Shown: piece by piece, positions 9,302-19,240 of the stretch | Layout of the letters: each line of letters begins with the position of its first letter | How positions within the stretch are numbered: the first letter of the stretch is position 1 | Position numbers and translations under genes: made by a program | Notes under the pieces: generated by a model | What the model was told of the DNA's origin: nothing | Seen by the model: only the letters and a program-made list of their open reading frames with translations | Database searches by the model: none | NCBI RefSeq assembly: GCF_003046795.1 | Contig: NZ_PZKN01000010.1 | Location: 1 to 64,000 of the forward strand | Source of the DNA: Desulfonatronum sp. SC1 | Lineage (GTDB): Bacteria; Desulfobacterota; Desulfovibrionia; Desulfovibrionales; Desulfonatronaceae | Reading direction: 5' to 3' | Length of the DNA: 64,000 nt

Positions 9302-9730
9302 ATGACTTCCTACACCAAAGCCGGAATCATCATCGTCATCCTGGCCCTGTTCGCTTCCGTGGGCCTGATTCAGCACTACACCGTCACCCAGTCCCAACTG
9401 ACCGGACCGGAAATCGACCCGGGGCCGGCCTTGCCCGGCGTGCCGGGGGAACTGCCTCGACTGGTGAACCTCAAAACCGAGAACTGCATTCACTGCAAAC
9501 GGATGGTCCCCATTCTGGCGGAGTTGAAACAGGATTATGGTGAAGCGTTTCGCATCTACACTTTTGACATCGGTCGCCATCCGGACATCGGACGGGCTTA
9601 CGGAACCGTCCGCATCCTGCCGACCCTGATCTTTTTCGACCGGGACGGAAAAGAGGTACTGCGCTACGAAGGGTACATGTCCAAGGCGGACATCCTGTAT
9701 CGTTTCGAAAGCCTTGGCTTGACGGGCTGA
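9302..9730 (+). CDS. Membrane-anchored thioredoxin-like protein
   Basis: 142 residues. One N-terminal transmembrane segment (AGIIIVILALFASVGLI) is followed by a thioredoxin fold with active site CIHC (LKTENCIHCKRMVPIL, about residues 61-64) and the cis-proline region ILPTLIFFDRDGKEV. It should act on periplasmic disulfides or be exposed at the membrane. The CIHC active site is unusual for thioredoxin (CGPC). It is 60 bases after the regulator gene and convergent with glk. Confidence 0.88.
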   Translation: MTSYTKAGIIIVILALFASVGLIQHYTVTQSQLTGPEIDPGPALPGVPGELPRLVNLKTENCIHCKRMVPILAELKQDYGEAFRIYTFDIGRHPDIGRAYGTVRILPTLIFFDRDGKEVLRYEGYMSKADILYRFESLGLTG

Positions 9731-9797
9731 TCATTCGTCGGCGTCGAGCCGTTCTTGCCTTGGGACCGTCTTTCCTGTCTCGCGGTCGCCGCGCCTT

Positions 9798-10880
9798 TCA
9801 TGCTGCGTCGCTCAAGGCCGGTCGCCGTCCCGTTGCGAGCTTGGCGGCCAGGGCCGCGCCCCACAACCCGCTGTCCTGATTGGTGTTCAGGAGGACCGGG
9901 ATGGCCTGGAGCAGAGCCCGGTAATTGGGGTTGGCCGTGAATTCGCGTAAAAATTCCGGGTGGCGCACCAAGCCGGGATTTTTGGCCGCCACCCCGCCGG
10001 TGACCACCATTCCGCCGATGGCCAGAATATTCAACGCAAAGTGACGGCAAGCCCGGCCGTAGAATCTGGCAAACCAGCTCAGCACGGGCGATGTTTCGTC
10101 CATGGCCGCGGCAGCCTGCTCCGGCCTGAGGCTTTGGCCGAAATGAAAGCGGTGCAGCAAGGCCAATCCCTGGCCGGAAACGACCACATCCCCGTAAACA
10201 TACTCCAGGCCCAGTTCCCGGAGCACGAAGTCTTCAAAGGCCGCTTCCTCCCGGTTCACGAACGCGAAGGCGACGTGCCCCGCCTCCGAGGGCAGGGCGA
10301 GAAAACCGCCATCGGGCAACGGGGCCAGCATCCCGTGGCCCAGACCGGTCCCCGCGCCGATCACTCCCACCATGCCCCGCGGATCCGGGCGACCGGCATT
10401 GATCGTGACGGCCTCGTCCAAGGCCGCGGTCTTGCAGGCATAGGCCTGGGCCGCGAAGTCGTTGAGCAGGATCAGCGTGTCCGGCAGCCCGGACAGGTTC
10501 GTGGAACGGATGTCGATGTCCCAGGGGATGTTCGGCGGGTCGGCTCGGACCCCTCCTTGCACCGCCCCGGCCACGGCCAGGGCCCCGGCCCGGCAGCGCG
10601 ACAGTTCTCGGCCCAAAGGACCGTCCTTGAGCAGGCGCAGCAGATCGCTGAAGGAATCCGCCTCGGACGTGGGAATCCGCTCCACGCTTCGGAGCCGCAT
10701 GGTGTCGCCGCGATCCTCGAACAGCGCGAACCGAATGTTGGTTCCGCCAATGTCCGCGGCCAAATACAGGTCGGGGGAAGAAGACTGCTCCGTCTCGCCG
10801 AGCACTCCGGCGGAACATCGGGAGCTTTGATCTCCAAAAAAAACCGTATGACGGTTCTTGCTTTTTCCTGCTTCGGACAT
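9798..10880 (-). CDS. glk: Glucokinase (Glk family)
   Basis: 360 residues from ATG 10880, which has GGAGG five bases upstream. An N-terminal extension of about 35 residues precedes the ATP phosphate loop LAADIGGTNIRFALFED. The central GVIGAGTGLGHGML and the sugar-site residues (SEAGHVAF) fit the bacterial Glk family, not ROK kinases (no CxCGxxGC zinc motif). It phosphorylates glucose to glucose-6-phosphate in the cytoplasm. The N-terminal extension is longer than in E. coli Glk and may be non-conserved. Confidence 0.88.
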   Translation of the reverse strand: MSEAGKSKNRHTVFFGDQSSRCSAGVLGETEQSSSPDLYLAADIGGTNIRFALFEDRGDTMRLRSVERIPTSEADSFSDLLRLLKDGPLGRELSRCRAGALAVAGAVQGGVRADPPNIPWDIDIRSTNLSGLPDTLILLNDFAAQAYACKTAALDEAVTINAGRPDPRGMVGVIGAGTGLGHGMLAPLPDGGFLALPSEAGHVAFAFVNREEAAFEDFVLRELGLEYVYGDVVVSGQGLALLHRFHFGQSLRPEQAAAAMDETSPVLSWFARFYGRACRHFALNILAIGGMVVTGGVAAKNPGLVRHPEFLREFTANPNYRALLQAIPVLLNTNQDSGLWGAALAAKLATGRRPALSDAA

Positions 10881-10987
10881 GACTCCTCCCGTTGTGAATC
10901 TACCTGGGCGAGACGAAAACATCTCACTCGCCAATAGCACCGTGCCTAGGACACCGGCAACTAAAATCGGCTTATTCCGCCCGCCAC

Positions 10988-11572
10988 ATGTTCAACTTTG
11001 GCCACGAACAGAGTTTTTTTGCAATGAAATACCGCATTGTTCCCGTTGACCATTCGAATATCTCCAAGGCCAGAGCGCTGGTCGACACGGTTTTTCCCCA
11101 TCAGAGTCCCGCGGAACGGATCAGCCTGCGCCTTTACACGCTCAAAAGCGGATGGACGTATCGTTTCCTGTCCTGGGTATTTGGCGCGGATTTGCTGGCT
11201 TTCTGGATCGCCGTGGACGAGAGCGGCGAAGCCTTGGGCATCAGTGGACTGTACCGTTTGCGCAAGGACGGCCACGAGGCCGTCTGGCTCGGGTGGTACG
11301 CGGTCCATCCGTCAGCCAGGGGCAAGGGCGTGGGCGGAGCGCTTCTGCGCCATGCCATCCAGGCGGCACGGTATACGGGGGGCAAGTATCTGCGCCTGTA
11401 TACCAGCGATTCGGAACTGATCGAGGGCTCGGGGGACGCCCAGGGCGTTTATGAGAAGTATGGCTTGAAAGTGAAGAGCGTGAAGGCTGTTTACGGTGGG
11501 CTGCTCATCAACCGCGACGGGGTAAAGGTGCTCAAGGCGAACAAGATAATCCGGGAAATGCCGCTACGGTGA
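10988..11572 (+). CDS. GNAT-family acetyltransferase
   Basis: 194 residues if ATG 10988 is used; ATG 11024 (MKYRIVPVDHS) is equally possible and gives 182. Neither has a good ribosome-binding site. The acetyl-CoA loop is clear: WYAVHPSARGKGVGGALLRHAI (motif A, R/Q-x-x-G-x-G/A type), followed by the beta-4/alpha-4 and a C-terminal YEKYGLK. Substrate unknown. It ends shortly before a strong hairpin terminator that it shares with the convergent gmd gene. Confidence 0.82.
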   Translation: MFNFGHEQSFFAMKYRIVPVDHSNISKARALVDTVFPHQSPAERISLRLYTLKSGWTYRFLSWVFGADLLAFWIAVDESGEALGISGLYRLRKDGHEAVWLGWYAVHPSARGKGVGGALLRHAIQAARYTGGKYLRLYTSDSELIEGSGDAQGVYEKYGLKVKSVKAVYGGLLINRDGVKVLKANKIIREMPLR

Positions 11573-11604
11573 AGCGGGCGAATCACCTTCGGACGCATCA
11601 AGAA

Positions 11605-11644
11605 AAGGCCCGACTCACGTGAAATAACGAGGGAGTCGGGCCTT
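11605..11644. terminator. Bidirectional hairpin between acetyltransferase and gmd
   Basis: A perfect 12-bp stem, AAGGCCCGACTC with GAGTCGGGCCTT, encloses a 16-base loop, 32 bases after the acetyltransferase stop and just past the end of gmd. A runs of the left arm (AGAAAAGG) give a U-tract for transcripts coming from gmd. Confidence 0.65.
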
Positions 11645-11676
11645 ATGGTTTCCAAGGCAAAGCTGCCAGGAAGCGG

Positions 11677-12834
11677 CTACATGAACGCCTCGCAACTGCC
11701 GGGCAGGGGGAAGCCGCTGTGGAGGCAGATGGATTCGCGGGAGGCTTCCCGGACGTCGTAGGCGACCATTTCCGTGACCATTTGCGCAAAGCTGATTTCC
11801 AGAGTCCAGCCCAGCTTTTCACGGGCCTTGGTCGGGTCTCCCAGCAGGCTTTCCACTTCCGTGGGCCGGAAGTAGCGGGGGTCCACGGACACCAGGACGT
11901 CGCCCTCGGTAAAGGCGACCTGTTTGCCAATGCGTTCCAGGCAGGATTGGATCACCGGGGAGGGCTCAAATTTGGCGACGATGCCCTTTTCGTTCAGGCC
12001 CTCTCCTTCCCAGCGAAGCTCAATGCCCACTTCCCGGAAAGCCAGTTGGCAGAATTCTCGCACGGAATGCTGTTCGCCCGTGGCGATCACGAAGTCTTCG
12101 GGCTGGTCCTGCTGAAGGATCAGCCACTGGGCGCGGACGAAATCCTTGGCATGGCCCCAGTCCCGCAACGCGCCGAGGTTGCCGAGGAAGAGGTCTTTTT
12201 CCAGGCCCAGGGCGATTCGGGCCGCGGCACGGGTGATTTTACGGGTGACAAAGGTTTCGCCGCGCACCGGGGATTCGTGGTTGAAGAGGATCCCGTTGCA
12301 GCCGAAAATGTTGTAGGCCTCCCGGTAGTTCACCGTGATCCAGAAGGCATAAAGCTTGGCCACGGCGTAAGGGGAGCGGGGATAAAACGGGGTGGTTTCG
12401 CGCTGGGGCACTTCCTGGACCTTGCCGTAAAGTTCCGAGGTGGAGGCCTGGTAGAAACGGGTCTTGTCCGTCAGGCCCAGGAGCCGGATGGCCTCCAGCA
12501 TTCGCAGGGTGCCCAGGGCGTCGGTGTTGGCCGTGTATTCCGGGCTCTCGAAGGATACCTTGACGTGGCTCTGGGCCGCCAGATTGTAAACCTCGTCCGG
12601 CTGGACCTCCTGAATGATCCGGGTCAGGTTGGTGGCGTCGGTCAGATCCCCGTAATGCATGAGGAAGCGGACGTTCTCCTCGTGGGGGTCGCGGTAGAGG
12701 TGGTCCACCCGCTGGGTGTTGAACAGCGAGGAGCGGCGTTTGACGCCGTGGACTTCGTAACCCTTTTCCAGCAGAAATTCCGCCAGATAGGCCCCGTCTT
12801 GACCGGTTATGCCGGTGATCAGTGCTTTTTTCAT
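11677..12834 (-). CDS. gmd: GDP-mannose 4,6-dehydratase
   Basis: 385 residues from ATG 12834 (AAGGAG upstream). An NADP Rossmann start ([20 protein letters not shown]) and [18 protein letters not shown] are the Gmd signature. The catalytic Tyr-Lys pair is in [12 protein letters not shown]. The enzyme turns GDP-D-mannose into the 4-keto-6-deoxy sugar, precursor of GDP-fucose, rhamnose or perosamine for surface polysaccharide. No fcl or other sugar genes adjoin it. The last 25 residues (from EASRES) extend beyond the usual end. Confidence 0.95.
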   Translation of the reverse strand: MKKALITGITGQDGAYLAEFLLEKGYEVHGVKRRSSLFNTQRVDHLYRDPHEENVRFLMHYGDLTDATNLTRIIQEVQPDEVYNLAAQSHVKVSFESPEYTANTDALGTLRMLEAIRLLGLTDKTRFYQASTSELYGKVQEVPQRETTPFYPRSPYAVAKLYAFWITVNYREAYNIFGCNGILFNHESPVRGETFVTRKITRAAARIALGLEKDLFLGNLGALRDWGHAKDFVRAQWLILQQDQPEDFVIATGEQHSVREFCQLAFREVGIELRWEGEGLNEKGIVAKFEPSPVIQSCLERIGKQVAFTEGDVLVSVDPRYFRPTEVESLLGDPTKAREKLGWTLEISFAQMVTEMVAYDVREASRESICLHSGFPLPGSCEAFM

Positions 12835-13014
12835 CGTGCTGTGTTCTCCTTATCGTGATGTCGCCCGAAGACTTAGATGAATCGAGACGGCTTTCCGGTC
12901 CATAGCGGATTGAGGATTGCAGGGCAACTTTGAATGGTTTAGGGAATCCGGAGACGTGTATCCGCCGCCCGCGCCGTATTTTCACCGGCCGACCTTCAAC
13001 CCCCCGCATCCTCC

Positions 13015-14085
13015 ATGCCCGAAATCCACGCCCAACGCCGCGACAAACTGCGTGAAAAGCTCAAGGTGGCCGGACTCCCGGCCCTGCTGGTTTCCAGCCC
13101 GGCCAACCGGTTCTACCTCAGCGGCTTCGAACTCCACGACCCGCAGTGCAACGAAAGCGCCGGCATGCTGGTGATTGCCGCGAGCGGCGAGGACTGGCTG
13201 CTCACGGACCCTCGCTATGAAATCGTCGCCGGCAAGGTCTGGCCCAAGGAACGGCTGTTCATCTACACCAGTCCAAAAATTAAACAGATTCGTGAATTCC
13301 TGGCCGGTCTGGGCCATCGCCCCCTGGGGTTCGAGGCCAGGGCCATGAGCGTTGATCTCCACGGAGAACTGGCCGAGGAAGTGGCCTTCATGCCGACCAC
13401 GAACATGGTGGAGCCTCTGCGGCTGGTCAAGGATGCCGGAGAAATCGCCCTTCTGGAGGCGTCGTGCCGACTCAACCACGAGGTCTTCGCCCTGGTCCCG
13501 GATCTGCTGCGCCCAGGGCGCACGGAACGGGAAGTCGCCTGGGACATGGAAAAGCTGTTCCGGGAGCGCGGGGCAAGTGAGCTGGCCTTTCCGACCATCG
13601 TGGGCGTGAACGCCAACGCGGCCCAGCCCCATGCCGTTCCCAACGACACTCCGATTCAGGACGGCTGTCTGGTGCTGGTGGATGCCGGAGCCCGGCTTGG
13701 GGACTATTGCTCGGACCAGACCCGGACCTTCTGGGTGGGGGAACGGCCCTCGGATGCCTTCAAGCGAACCATGGACCTGGTCCGCGAGGCCCAGAACCGG
13801 GCCATCGCCGCCATTCGTCCGGGCGTGCCGGTTTGCAGCGTCTATCAACTGGTCAAGGACTTCTTTCGGGACCACTTCGTGGACGAGCGCTTCAACCACG
13901 GCCTGGGCCACGGCATCGGCCTGGAAACCCACGAAGGCCCAAGCCTGAGCCCCCACGACACCAAGACCCTCCTGGCCCCGGGCATGGTGGTGAGCGTGGA
14001 GCCAGGCCTGTACTACCCGGACTGGGGCGGCGTCCGCTGGGAGTACATGATCCTGGTCACGGAGGATGGATGCCGGGTTTTGTAG
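13015..14085 (+). CDS. Xaa-Pro aminopeptidase (M24B metallopeptidase)
   Basis: 356 residues. N-terminal creatinase-like domain (1-125: LLVSSPANRFYLSGFE) then the pita-bread catalytic domain. The five metal ligands can be assigned: Asp in LVDAGARLG, Asp in DQTRTFWVG, His in NHGLGHGIGLETHEGP, Glu in VSVEPGLYY and Glu in GVRWEYM. The enzyme removes N-terminal residues before proline in the cytoplasm. It lies divergent from gmd. No clear Shine-Dalgarno precedes ATG 13015; the segment before it is pyrimidine-rich. Confidence 0.92.
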   Translation: MPEIHAQRRDKLREKLKVAGLPALLVSSPANRFYLSGFELHDPQCNESAGMLVIAASGEDWLLTDPRYEIVAGKVWPKERLFIYTSPKIKQIREFLAGLGHRPLGFEARAMSVDLHGELAEEVAFMPTTNMVEPLRLVKDAGEIALLEASCRLNHEVFALVPDLLRPGRTEREVAWDMEKLFRERGASELAFPTIVGVNANAAQPHAVPNDTPIQDGCLVLVDAGARLGDYCSDQTRTFWVGERPSDAFKRTMDLVREAQNRAIAAIRPGVPVCSVYQLVKDFFRDHFVDERFNHGLGHGIGLETHEGPSLSPHDTKTLLAPGMVVSVEPGLYYPDWGGVRWEYMILVTEDGCRVL

Positions 14086-14152
14086 GGCGGTCGTGGATTG
14101 AAGAAACTGAGCCAATCCTTTTTCCTGTAACCATCATTTGAATGAAAAAACC

Positions 14153-15340
14153 ATGAACCAATACCATTCGCGTTTCCCATTTCTTCTTTTTGCCCAGCGA
14201 TTGCTTTCGCTCATTCTGATCGCCTTATTCCTGTCCGCCTGCCTGGCCGGAGGGGCGGATTCGGACGAACACTTGGAAGCCAAGGTCGGGCAGATGCTGC
14301 TGATCGGGTTTCGCGGCCTGGAAGTTGACGAATCCAGCTCCATTGTCCGGGACATCCGGGAGGGGCGGGTCGGCGGAGTGATCATCTTCGACTACGACGT
14401 GGCCTTGCGCAGTCCGGTACGCAACGTGGCTTCCCCGGAACAACTGGGGAAACTGGTGGCGGACCTGCGGGCCGCGAGTCACGGGGCGCCCTTGTTCGTG
14501 GCCATTGACCAGGAAGGCGGGCGGGTCAACCGGCTCAAGGAGCGGTACGGCTTTCCGCCCACGGTCTCCCAGGGCTGGTTGGGCGGGCAAAACGACCCGC
14601 GCCTTACGGGCGAGTACGCCCATCGGACCGCGAAGACGCTGTCCGGGCTGGGAATCAACGTCAATCTGGCCCCGGTGGTGGACGTGAACGTGAACCCGGA
14701 CAATCCGGTGATCGGCAAACTGGAACGCAGCTTTTCCGCGGACCCTCATACGGTCGCGATTCACGCCGCGGCGGTGATCGCCGGCCATCAGACCGAAGGC
14801 GTGCTCACGGCTCTCAAACACTTTCCGGGCCACGGCAGTTCCACCACGGATTCCCACCTGGGTTTCACCGACGTGACCCGGACCTGGGTCGAGAAGGAGC
14901 TGGAGCCGTACCGGGCAATCCTGCGCACCACCGGCGCGGACATGATCATGACCGCCCACGTGTTCAACGCCCGCCTCGACCCGGACTGGCCCGCGACTCT
15001 CTCCCGGGCCACCATGCAGGGACTGCTGCGCGACCAAATGGGCTACCAAGGCGTGATCATCTCCGACGACATGCAGATGCAGGCCATCACCGACCACTAC
15101 GACCTGGAAACCGCCCTGGAGCAGACCATCCTGGCCGGGGCGGACGTGATCATCTTCGGCAATAACCTAGTCTACGACGAGGACATCGCCCAAAAGGCCG
15201 GCGAGATCATCCTGGACCTGGTCCGGGAAGGCCGGGTGCCGGAGTGGCGCATCCATCAGTCCTACTCCCGGATCATGCACCTCAAATCGCGCCTCGCCGC
15301 CAGGGGGAAGATGGAGTGCAGGCTCTGCGACGCCTATTGA
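14153..15340 (+). CDS. Beta-N-acetylhexosaminidase-like lipoprotein (GH3, NagZ-type)
   Basis: 395 residues from ATG 14153; a TTG at 14138 is an alternative. A lipobox follows the hydrophobic signal (ALFLSAC, Cys about residue 31), so the protein is anchored in a membrane, unlike cytoplasmic E. coli NagZ. GH3 features: AIDQEGGRVNRLKERYGFPP, the catalytic loop KHFPGHGSSTTDSHLG and the nucleophile region ISDDMQMQAI. It should cleave N-acetylglucosamine from peptidoglycan fragments or other glycans. Confidence 0.9.
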   Translation: MNQYHSRFPFLLFAQRLLSLILIALFLSACLAGGADSDEHLEAKVGQMLLIGFRGLEVDESSSIVRDIREGRVGGVIIFDYDVALRSPVRNVASPEQLGKLVADLRAASHGAPLFVAIDQEGGRVNRLKERYGFPPTVSQGWLGGQNDPRLTGEYAHRTAKTLSGLGINVNLAPVVDVNVNPDNPVIGKLERSFSADPHTVAIHAAAVIAGHQTEGVLTALKHFPGHGSSTTDSHLGFTDVTRTWVEKELEPYRAILRTTGADMIMTAHVFNARLDPDWPATLSRATMQGLLRDQMGYQGVIISDDMQMQAITDHYDLETALEQTILAGADVIIFGNNLVYDEDIAQKAGEIILDLVREGRVPEWRIHQSYSRIMHLKSRLAARGKMECRLCDAY

Positions 15341-15401
15341 GCCCGGTCGGATAATCTTTTGACTCCACGTCCGGGATTCACCTTCAGCACACGAACAAGC
15401 C

Positions 15402-15875
15402 ATGAGAATCAACGTCGGCATCTCCGAGATGCGCGTGACCAAACAACCTGGAGTGATTCTGGTCACTCACTCCCTGGGCTCCTGCATGGGGCTGGCGGCC
15501 TACGACCCGGTCTTCAAGGTCGCAGGGCTGATTCACTGCCTGCTTCCGAAACCCTCCGGCAGCAAAAAGGCCTCGGAGAATCCAGCCATGTGCGTCAGCA
15601 CCGGGGTGCCGGCCATGATCCGGGAAATGTACGCCATGGGCGCCCAGCGCCAAAACCTGATCCTGAAAGCCGCCGGGTGCAGTCGGATGATGAACGTGCT
15701 CAACCAGTTTAACACCGGGCTGCGCAACCAGGAGACCTTGCTGGCTCTGCTGGAGCACAACGGCCTGAAGCTCGCGTCCGGTGAAATGGGCGGGAGCGTC
15801 CCCAGGACCATGTATTTGCTTGCGGATACCGGCCGGGTCCTGATCCGGTCCAAACGCGAGGAACGCGAACTATGA
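15402..15875 (+). CDS. cheD: Chemoreceptor glutamine deamidase
   Basis: 157 residues. The active-site Cys is in THSLGSCMGLAAYD and the His in GLIHCLLPKP; both are in family positions. CheD deamidates glutamines of chemoreceptors and can act with CheC. It overlaps the following HDOD gene by four bases (ATGA), so the two are translationally coupled. No other chemotaxis gene is in the window. Confidence 0.92.
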   Translation: MRINVGISEMRVTKQPGVILVTHSLGSCMGLAAYDPVFKVAGLIHCLLPKPSGSKKASENPAMCVSTGVPAMIREMYAMGAQRQNLILKAAGCSRMMNVLNQFNTGLRNQETLLALLEHNGLKLASGEMGGSVPRTMYLLADTGRVLIRSKREEREL

Positions 15876-16732
15876 TCAAGCGCAAGATCATCCTCTCTCA
15901 AATCACCAGGATACCGATGCTTTCCAGTGCCGTACAGGAAGGCATGCACCTACTGCGCGACCCCCAGGTGGACATGGGCAACCTGGCTAAGGTTCTGCAG
16001 CATGATCCAGGGATTACCGTCAATATCCTGCGGCTGGCCAACACCCCGTATTTCGGCTCCATGAGCCGGGTGAACAATCTTCGGGACGCCGTGGTCCGCC
16101 TGGGTGCGAAGCGGGTTTCTCAGCTCCTGCTCACCGTGGCCGTCACTCCCCGAATCAGCGGGGAATTGGAAGGCTACGACCAAGCCCCCTGCACCCTTCT
16201 GGAACAGTCCTTGGCCATTGCCGTGGCCTCGGAACTCGTCGCCGCTGAACTTGGCATCGACTTTCCGTCTCACACCTTTACCGCCGGACTGCTGGCTAAC
16301 ATCGGTAAAATCGTGCTGAGTCAATTCCTGGATAACGAATACGAGCAGGTCAACGAGCTGGTGGAGCGCGAGAACGTCTCCTTCGAGGAATCCGAAAGTC
16401 GTGTCCTGGGCGCGAATCACGCTGAAATCGGAGCTGAACTGTTGACCTTCTGGAACCTGCCCGAGGAGATTGTCCGCGTGGTCCGTCATTTTCGCGACCC
16501 GGAATCCTGCCCGGAACGGGACGTCGCCCTGGACCTGGTCCATGTGGGCTCCGCGGTCGCCGCTATGACCGGCATCGGCCAGGGCTTGGACGGCATGCAG
16601 TATCCTGTTTCCGAGGCCGTGGTGGAACGTCTGGGGCTGACAGAAACACAGGTCCGGGAGGTGCTGGTCAAACTCCTGGAGCACGTCGCCAAACTCAAGG
16701 AAGTATTGCCGAAGTGCGAGAAGAAGGCTTGA
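15872..16732 (+). CDS. HDOD-domain signalling protein
   Basis: 286 residues. The HDOD domain (about 10-200) shows LAKVLQHDPGITVNILRLAN, DAVVRLGAKRVSQLLL and FTAGLLANIGKIVL. HDOD resembles HD phosphohydrolases but lacks most catalytic residues and is found in signalling and motility proteins. Coupled to cheD upstream by a 4-base overlap and overlapping the patatin gene downstream, so cheD, this gene and the patatin gene form one operon. Confidence 0.9.
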   Translation: MIKRKIILSQITRIPMLSSAVQEGMHLLRDPQVDMGNLAKVLQHDPGITVNILRLANTPYFGSMSRVNNLRDAVVRLGAKRVSQLLLTVAVTPRISGELEGYDQAPCTLLEQSLAIAVASELVAAELGIDFPSHTFTAGLLANIGKIVLSQFLDNEYEQVNELVERENVSFEESESRVLGANHAEIGAELLTFWNLPEEIVRVVRHFRDPESCPERDVALDLVHVGSAVAAMTGIGQGLDGMQYPVSEAVVERLGLTETQVREVLVKLLEHVAKLKEVLPKCEKKA

Positions 16733-17673
16733 TTTCCCGTCGCCGCTTCCTGGCCGGAGCCGCGGCGTTCGCCGCCTCCCTGCCTTTCTCCGCCCCGGCC
16801 CGGGATCAGTCCGAAGAAACGTTTTCCGCCGGCTTGGCCGTCGGCTTGGCTCTCGGTTCCGGCGGGGCCAACGGTTTGGCCCATATTCCCATGCTCGAAG
16901 TCTTCGACGAGCTGGGCGTCGTCCCCAAGGTGATCGTCGGAACCAGCATCGGGGCCGTGATCGGAGCCCTCTACGCCTCCGGCCTTTCCGGGTCGGACCT
17001 GCGTCGGCTGGCCTTGGACTTCGCCTCCGAGGACAAGCACATCATGAGCACCCTGATTCAGGGCAGCGCGGGGTTGAGCCTGCTGGACCTGATCCGGCCC
17101 GACCTGGACGACGGAGGACTGTTGGACAGCCAAGGGTTTCTCGATTTCCTGCACGACAAGGTCCGCGTTTCCACCTTCGAGGAGCTGACTATCCCCTTGA
17201 TGGTCGTGGCCGCGGACTACTGGAAGCGGGAACAGGTGGTTCTGGACCAGGGGCTGCTAATCCCGGCAATCAAGGCCAGCATGGCCGTTCTCGGCCTGTT
17301 CGCTCCGGTGGAGTTGGACGGACGGCTGCTGGTGGACGGCGGTACGGTGAACCCTCTGCCCTATGACCTGCTTCTCGACCGGTGCGACCTGATCGTGGCC
17401 GTGGACGTTTCCGGCGGCGTGGCGGAACCGACGGAGCTGACGGAAAACAAGCCCGACGTGCTGGACTCCCTGTTCAACACCTTTGAAATCATGCAGCGGG
17501 CCATCACCGGGGAAAAGATGAAACACCGCGAACCCCACATCTTCATTCGCCCGGAAACATCCGGGGTCCGCCTGCTGCACTTCCACAAGGCCGAGCAGAT
17601 TTTCACGCAATCCGAACCCGCCGCAGAAGAGCTGAAAGCCACCCTGCGTGAGCACCTTTCAGGCGAGTCGTAA
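16714..17673 (+). CDS. Patatin-like phospholipase with Tat signal
   Basis: 319 residues from GTG 16714; a TTG at 16729 that overlaps the previous stop (TTGA) is an alternative. The N-terminus has a twin-arginine motif (SRRRFLAGAAAFAAS), implying export folded. The catalytic dyad is present: Ser in VGTSIGAVIGAL and Asp in LLVDGGTVNPLP; the oxyanion segment reads GSGGANGLAHI. Such enzymes hydrolyse acyl chains from phospholipids. It is third in the cheD operon, an unusual pairing. Confidence 0.88.
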   Translation: MREEGLISRRRFLAGAAAFAASLPFSAPARDQSEETFSAGLAVGLALGSGGANGLAHIPMLEVFDELGVVPKVIVGTSIGAVIGALYASGLSGSDLRRLALDFASEDKHIMSTLIQGSAGLSLLDLIRPDLDDGGLLDSQGFLDFLHDKVRVSTFEELTIPLMVVAADYWKREQVVLDQGLLIPAIKASMAVLGLFAPVELDGRLLVDGGTVNPLPYDLLLDRCDLIVAVDVSGGVAEPTELTENKPDVLDSLFNTFEIMQRAITGEKMKHREPHIFIRPETSGVRLLHFHKAEQIFTQSEPAAEELKATLREHLSGES

Positions 17674-17818
17674 GAATACCTGCTTTTCTGTTGGGGGGCT
17701 TCATGCCCCGAATGTCCGGACCGGATGACAAACACGCTGATATGTGATTGGAAGCAGAACCGCTGAGCGCACGGCGGTTCGTTTGTTTGGAGACGTCACC
17801 AAAGAAGAGGAGCAAGCC

Positions 17819-18460
17819 ATGCTGGCTATTTTGGATTACGAGGCGGGGAATCAGACCAGCGTCCGCAGGGCATTGGATTTTCTGGGTATCCCGTGCGCGA
17901 TCACCGCGGAGCCGAGCGCGCTGCTGCAAGCGGACGGGGTGATCTTCCCCGGAGTCGGCGCGGCCGGGCAGGCCATGGCCGACCTCGGAGGCAAGGGCCT
18001 TGACGCCGTGCTCAAGGAAGTGGTCCGCACGGGCAAGCCGCTTCTGGGTATTTGCGTGGGCTGTCAGATTCTGCTGGACTACAGTGAGGAAAACGATACC
18101 AGGACATTGGCCATTCTGCCCGGGGAGTGCCGCCGCTTCGATCCGTCCTGGAAGGACGAGGACGGCCGGAACCTGATCATTCCGCACATGGGCTGGAACG
18201 GTCTACGCCGCAAGCAAGAGTGCGTCCTGCTGAACAATGTCCCCGACGAAGCGGAGTTCTATTTCGTGCACAGTTACTTTCCCTTGCCGTCGCCGGAGCT
18301 GATCCTGGCCACGACCTTCTACGGGCAAGAGTTCGCCTCGCTTTTCGGTCGGCCCGGACTCTGGGCCACCCAGTTCCATCCGGAAAAGAGCGGTCGCCCC
18401 GGCCTGACCCTGCTCGCCAACTTTCATGCCTACTGCAAGGAGGCGGCCCATGCTCAGTAA
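17819..18460 (+). CDS. hisH: Imidazole glycerol phosphate synthase, glutaminase subunit
   Basis: 213 residues from ATG 17819 (AGAGGAG upstream). Class-I glutamine amidotransferase: nucleophile Cys in [12 protein letters not shown], His in TQFHPEKSG. It frees ammonia from glutamine and channels it to HisF in histidine biosynthesis. The hisF start lies inside its last 11 bases. The remaining his genes are elsewhere. Confidence 0.95.
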   Translation: MLAILDYEAGNQTSVRRALDFLGIPCAITAEPSALLQADGVIFPGVGAAGQAMADLGGKGLDAVLKEVVRTGKPLLGICVGCQILLDYSEENDTRTLAILPGECRRFDPSWKDEDGRNLIIPHMGWNGLRRKQECVLLNNVPDEAEFYFVHSYFPLPSPELILATTFYGQEFASLFGRPGLWATQFHPEKSGRPGLTLLANFHAYCKEAAHAQ

Positions 18461-19229
18461 GCGGATCATCCCCTGTCTGGACGTCCGGGATGGACGGCTG
18501 ACCAAAGGCGTGAAGTTTAAGGGCAACGTGGACATCGGCGACCCGGTGGACATGGCCAAGTTCTACTCCGACGAAGGGGCGGACGAACTGGTTTTCTACG
18601 ACATCACGGCCTCCAGCGAAGGCCGCGGCATCATGCTCCGGGTGGTGGAGGAGGTGGCTTCCAAGACGTTCATCCCCTTTTCGGTGGGGGGCGGGATACG
18701 CAACGTCGCGGACATGCGGGCCGTGCTCCTGGCTGGCGCGGAAAAAATCTCCGTCAATTCCGCGGCGGTGCGCGCCCCGGAGATCATCTCCCAGGGCGCG
18801 GCGGCCTTTGGCTCGCAGTGCGTGGTGGTGGGCATGGACGTGCTCAAGGTGCCCGTCACGTTGGAGATCCCTTCCGGTTACGAGGTGGTGATTCACGGGG
18901 GGCGAACGCCCACGGGAATGGATGCCCTGGCCTGGGCCAGGCGGGTCCAGGAACTGGGCGCGGGGGAAATCTGCCTCAACTCCATCGACGCCGACGGAAC
19001 CAAGGAGGGGTATGAACTGACCCTGACCCGGCTGATTGCCGAGTCCGTGTCCATCCCGGTGATCGCGTCCGGGGGGGCGGGCAAACCCGAGCACATGGCC
19101 GACGCCTTGACCCAGGGCCTGGCCTCCGCCGCACTGATAGCGTCCATCGTGCACTACGGTGAATATACGATCCGGGGCATCAAGGACATCCTGGCGAACC
19201 AGGGGATCAAGGTTCGCCAGGTTTGGTGA
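18450..19229 (+). CDS. hisF: Imidazole glycerol phosphate synthase, cyclase subunit
   Basis: 259 residues from ATG 18450, with AAGGAGG nine bases upstream. The (beta-alpha)8 barrel shows [20 protein letters not shown] at the N-terminus, GGGIRN phosphate loop and [11 protein letters not shown] at the end. Catalytic Asp residues are in CLDVRDG and [11 protein letters not shown]. It forms imidazole glycerol phosphate and AICAR from PRFAR plus ammonia. Ends 12 bases before the second palindromic element. Confidence 0.96.
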   Translation: MLSKRIIPCLDVRDGRLTKGVKFKGNVDIGDPVDMAKFYSDEGADELVFYDITASSEGRGIMLRVVEEVASKTFIPFSVGGGIRNVADMRAVLLAGAEKISVNSAAVRAPEIISQGAAAFGSQCVVVGMDVLKVPVTLEIPSGYEVVIHGGRTPTGMDALAWARRVQELGAGEICLNSIDADGTKEGYELTLTRLIAESVSIPVIASGGAGKPEHMADALTQGLASAALIASIVHYGEYTIRGIKDILANQGIKVRQVW

Positions 19230-19240
19230 GAACGCCTCCG

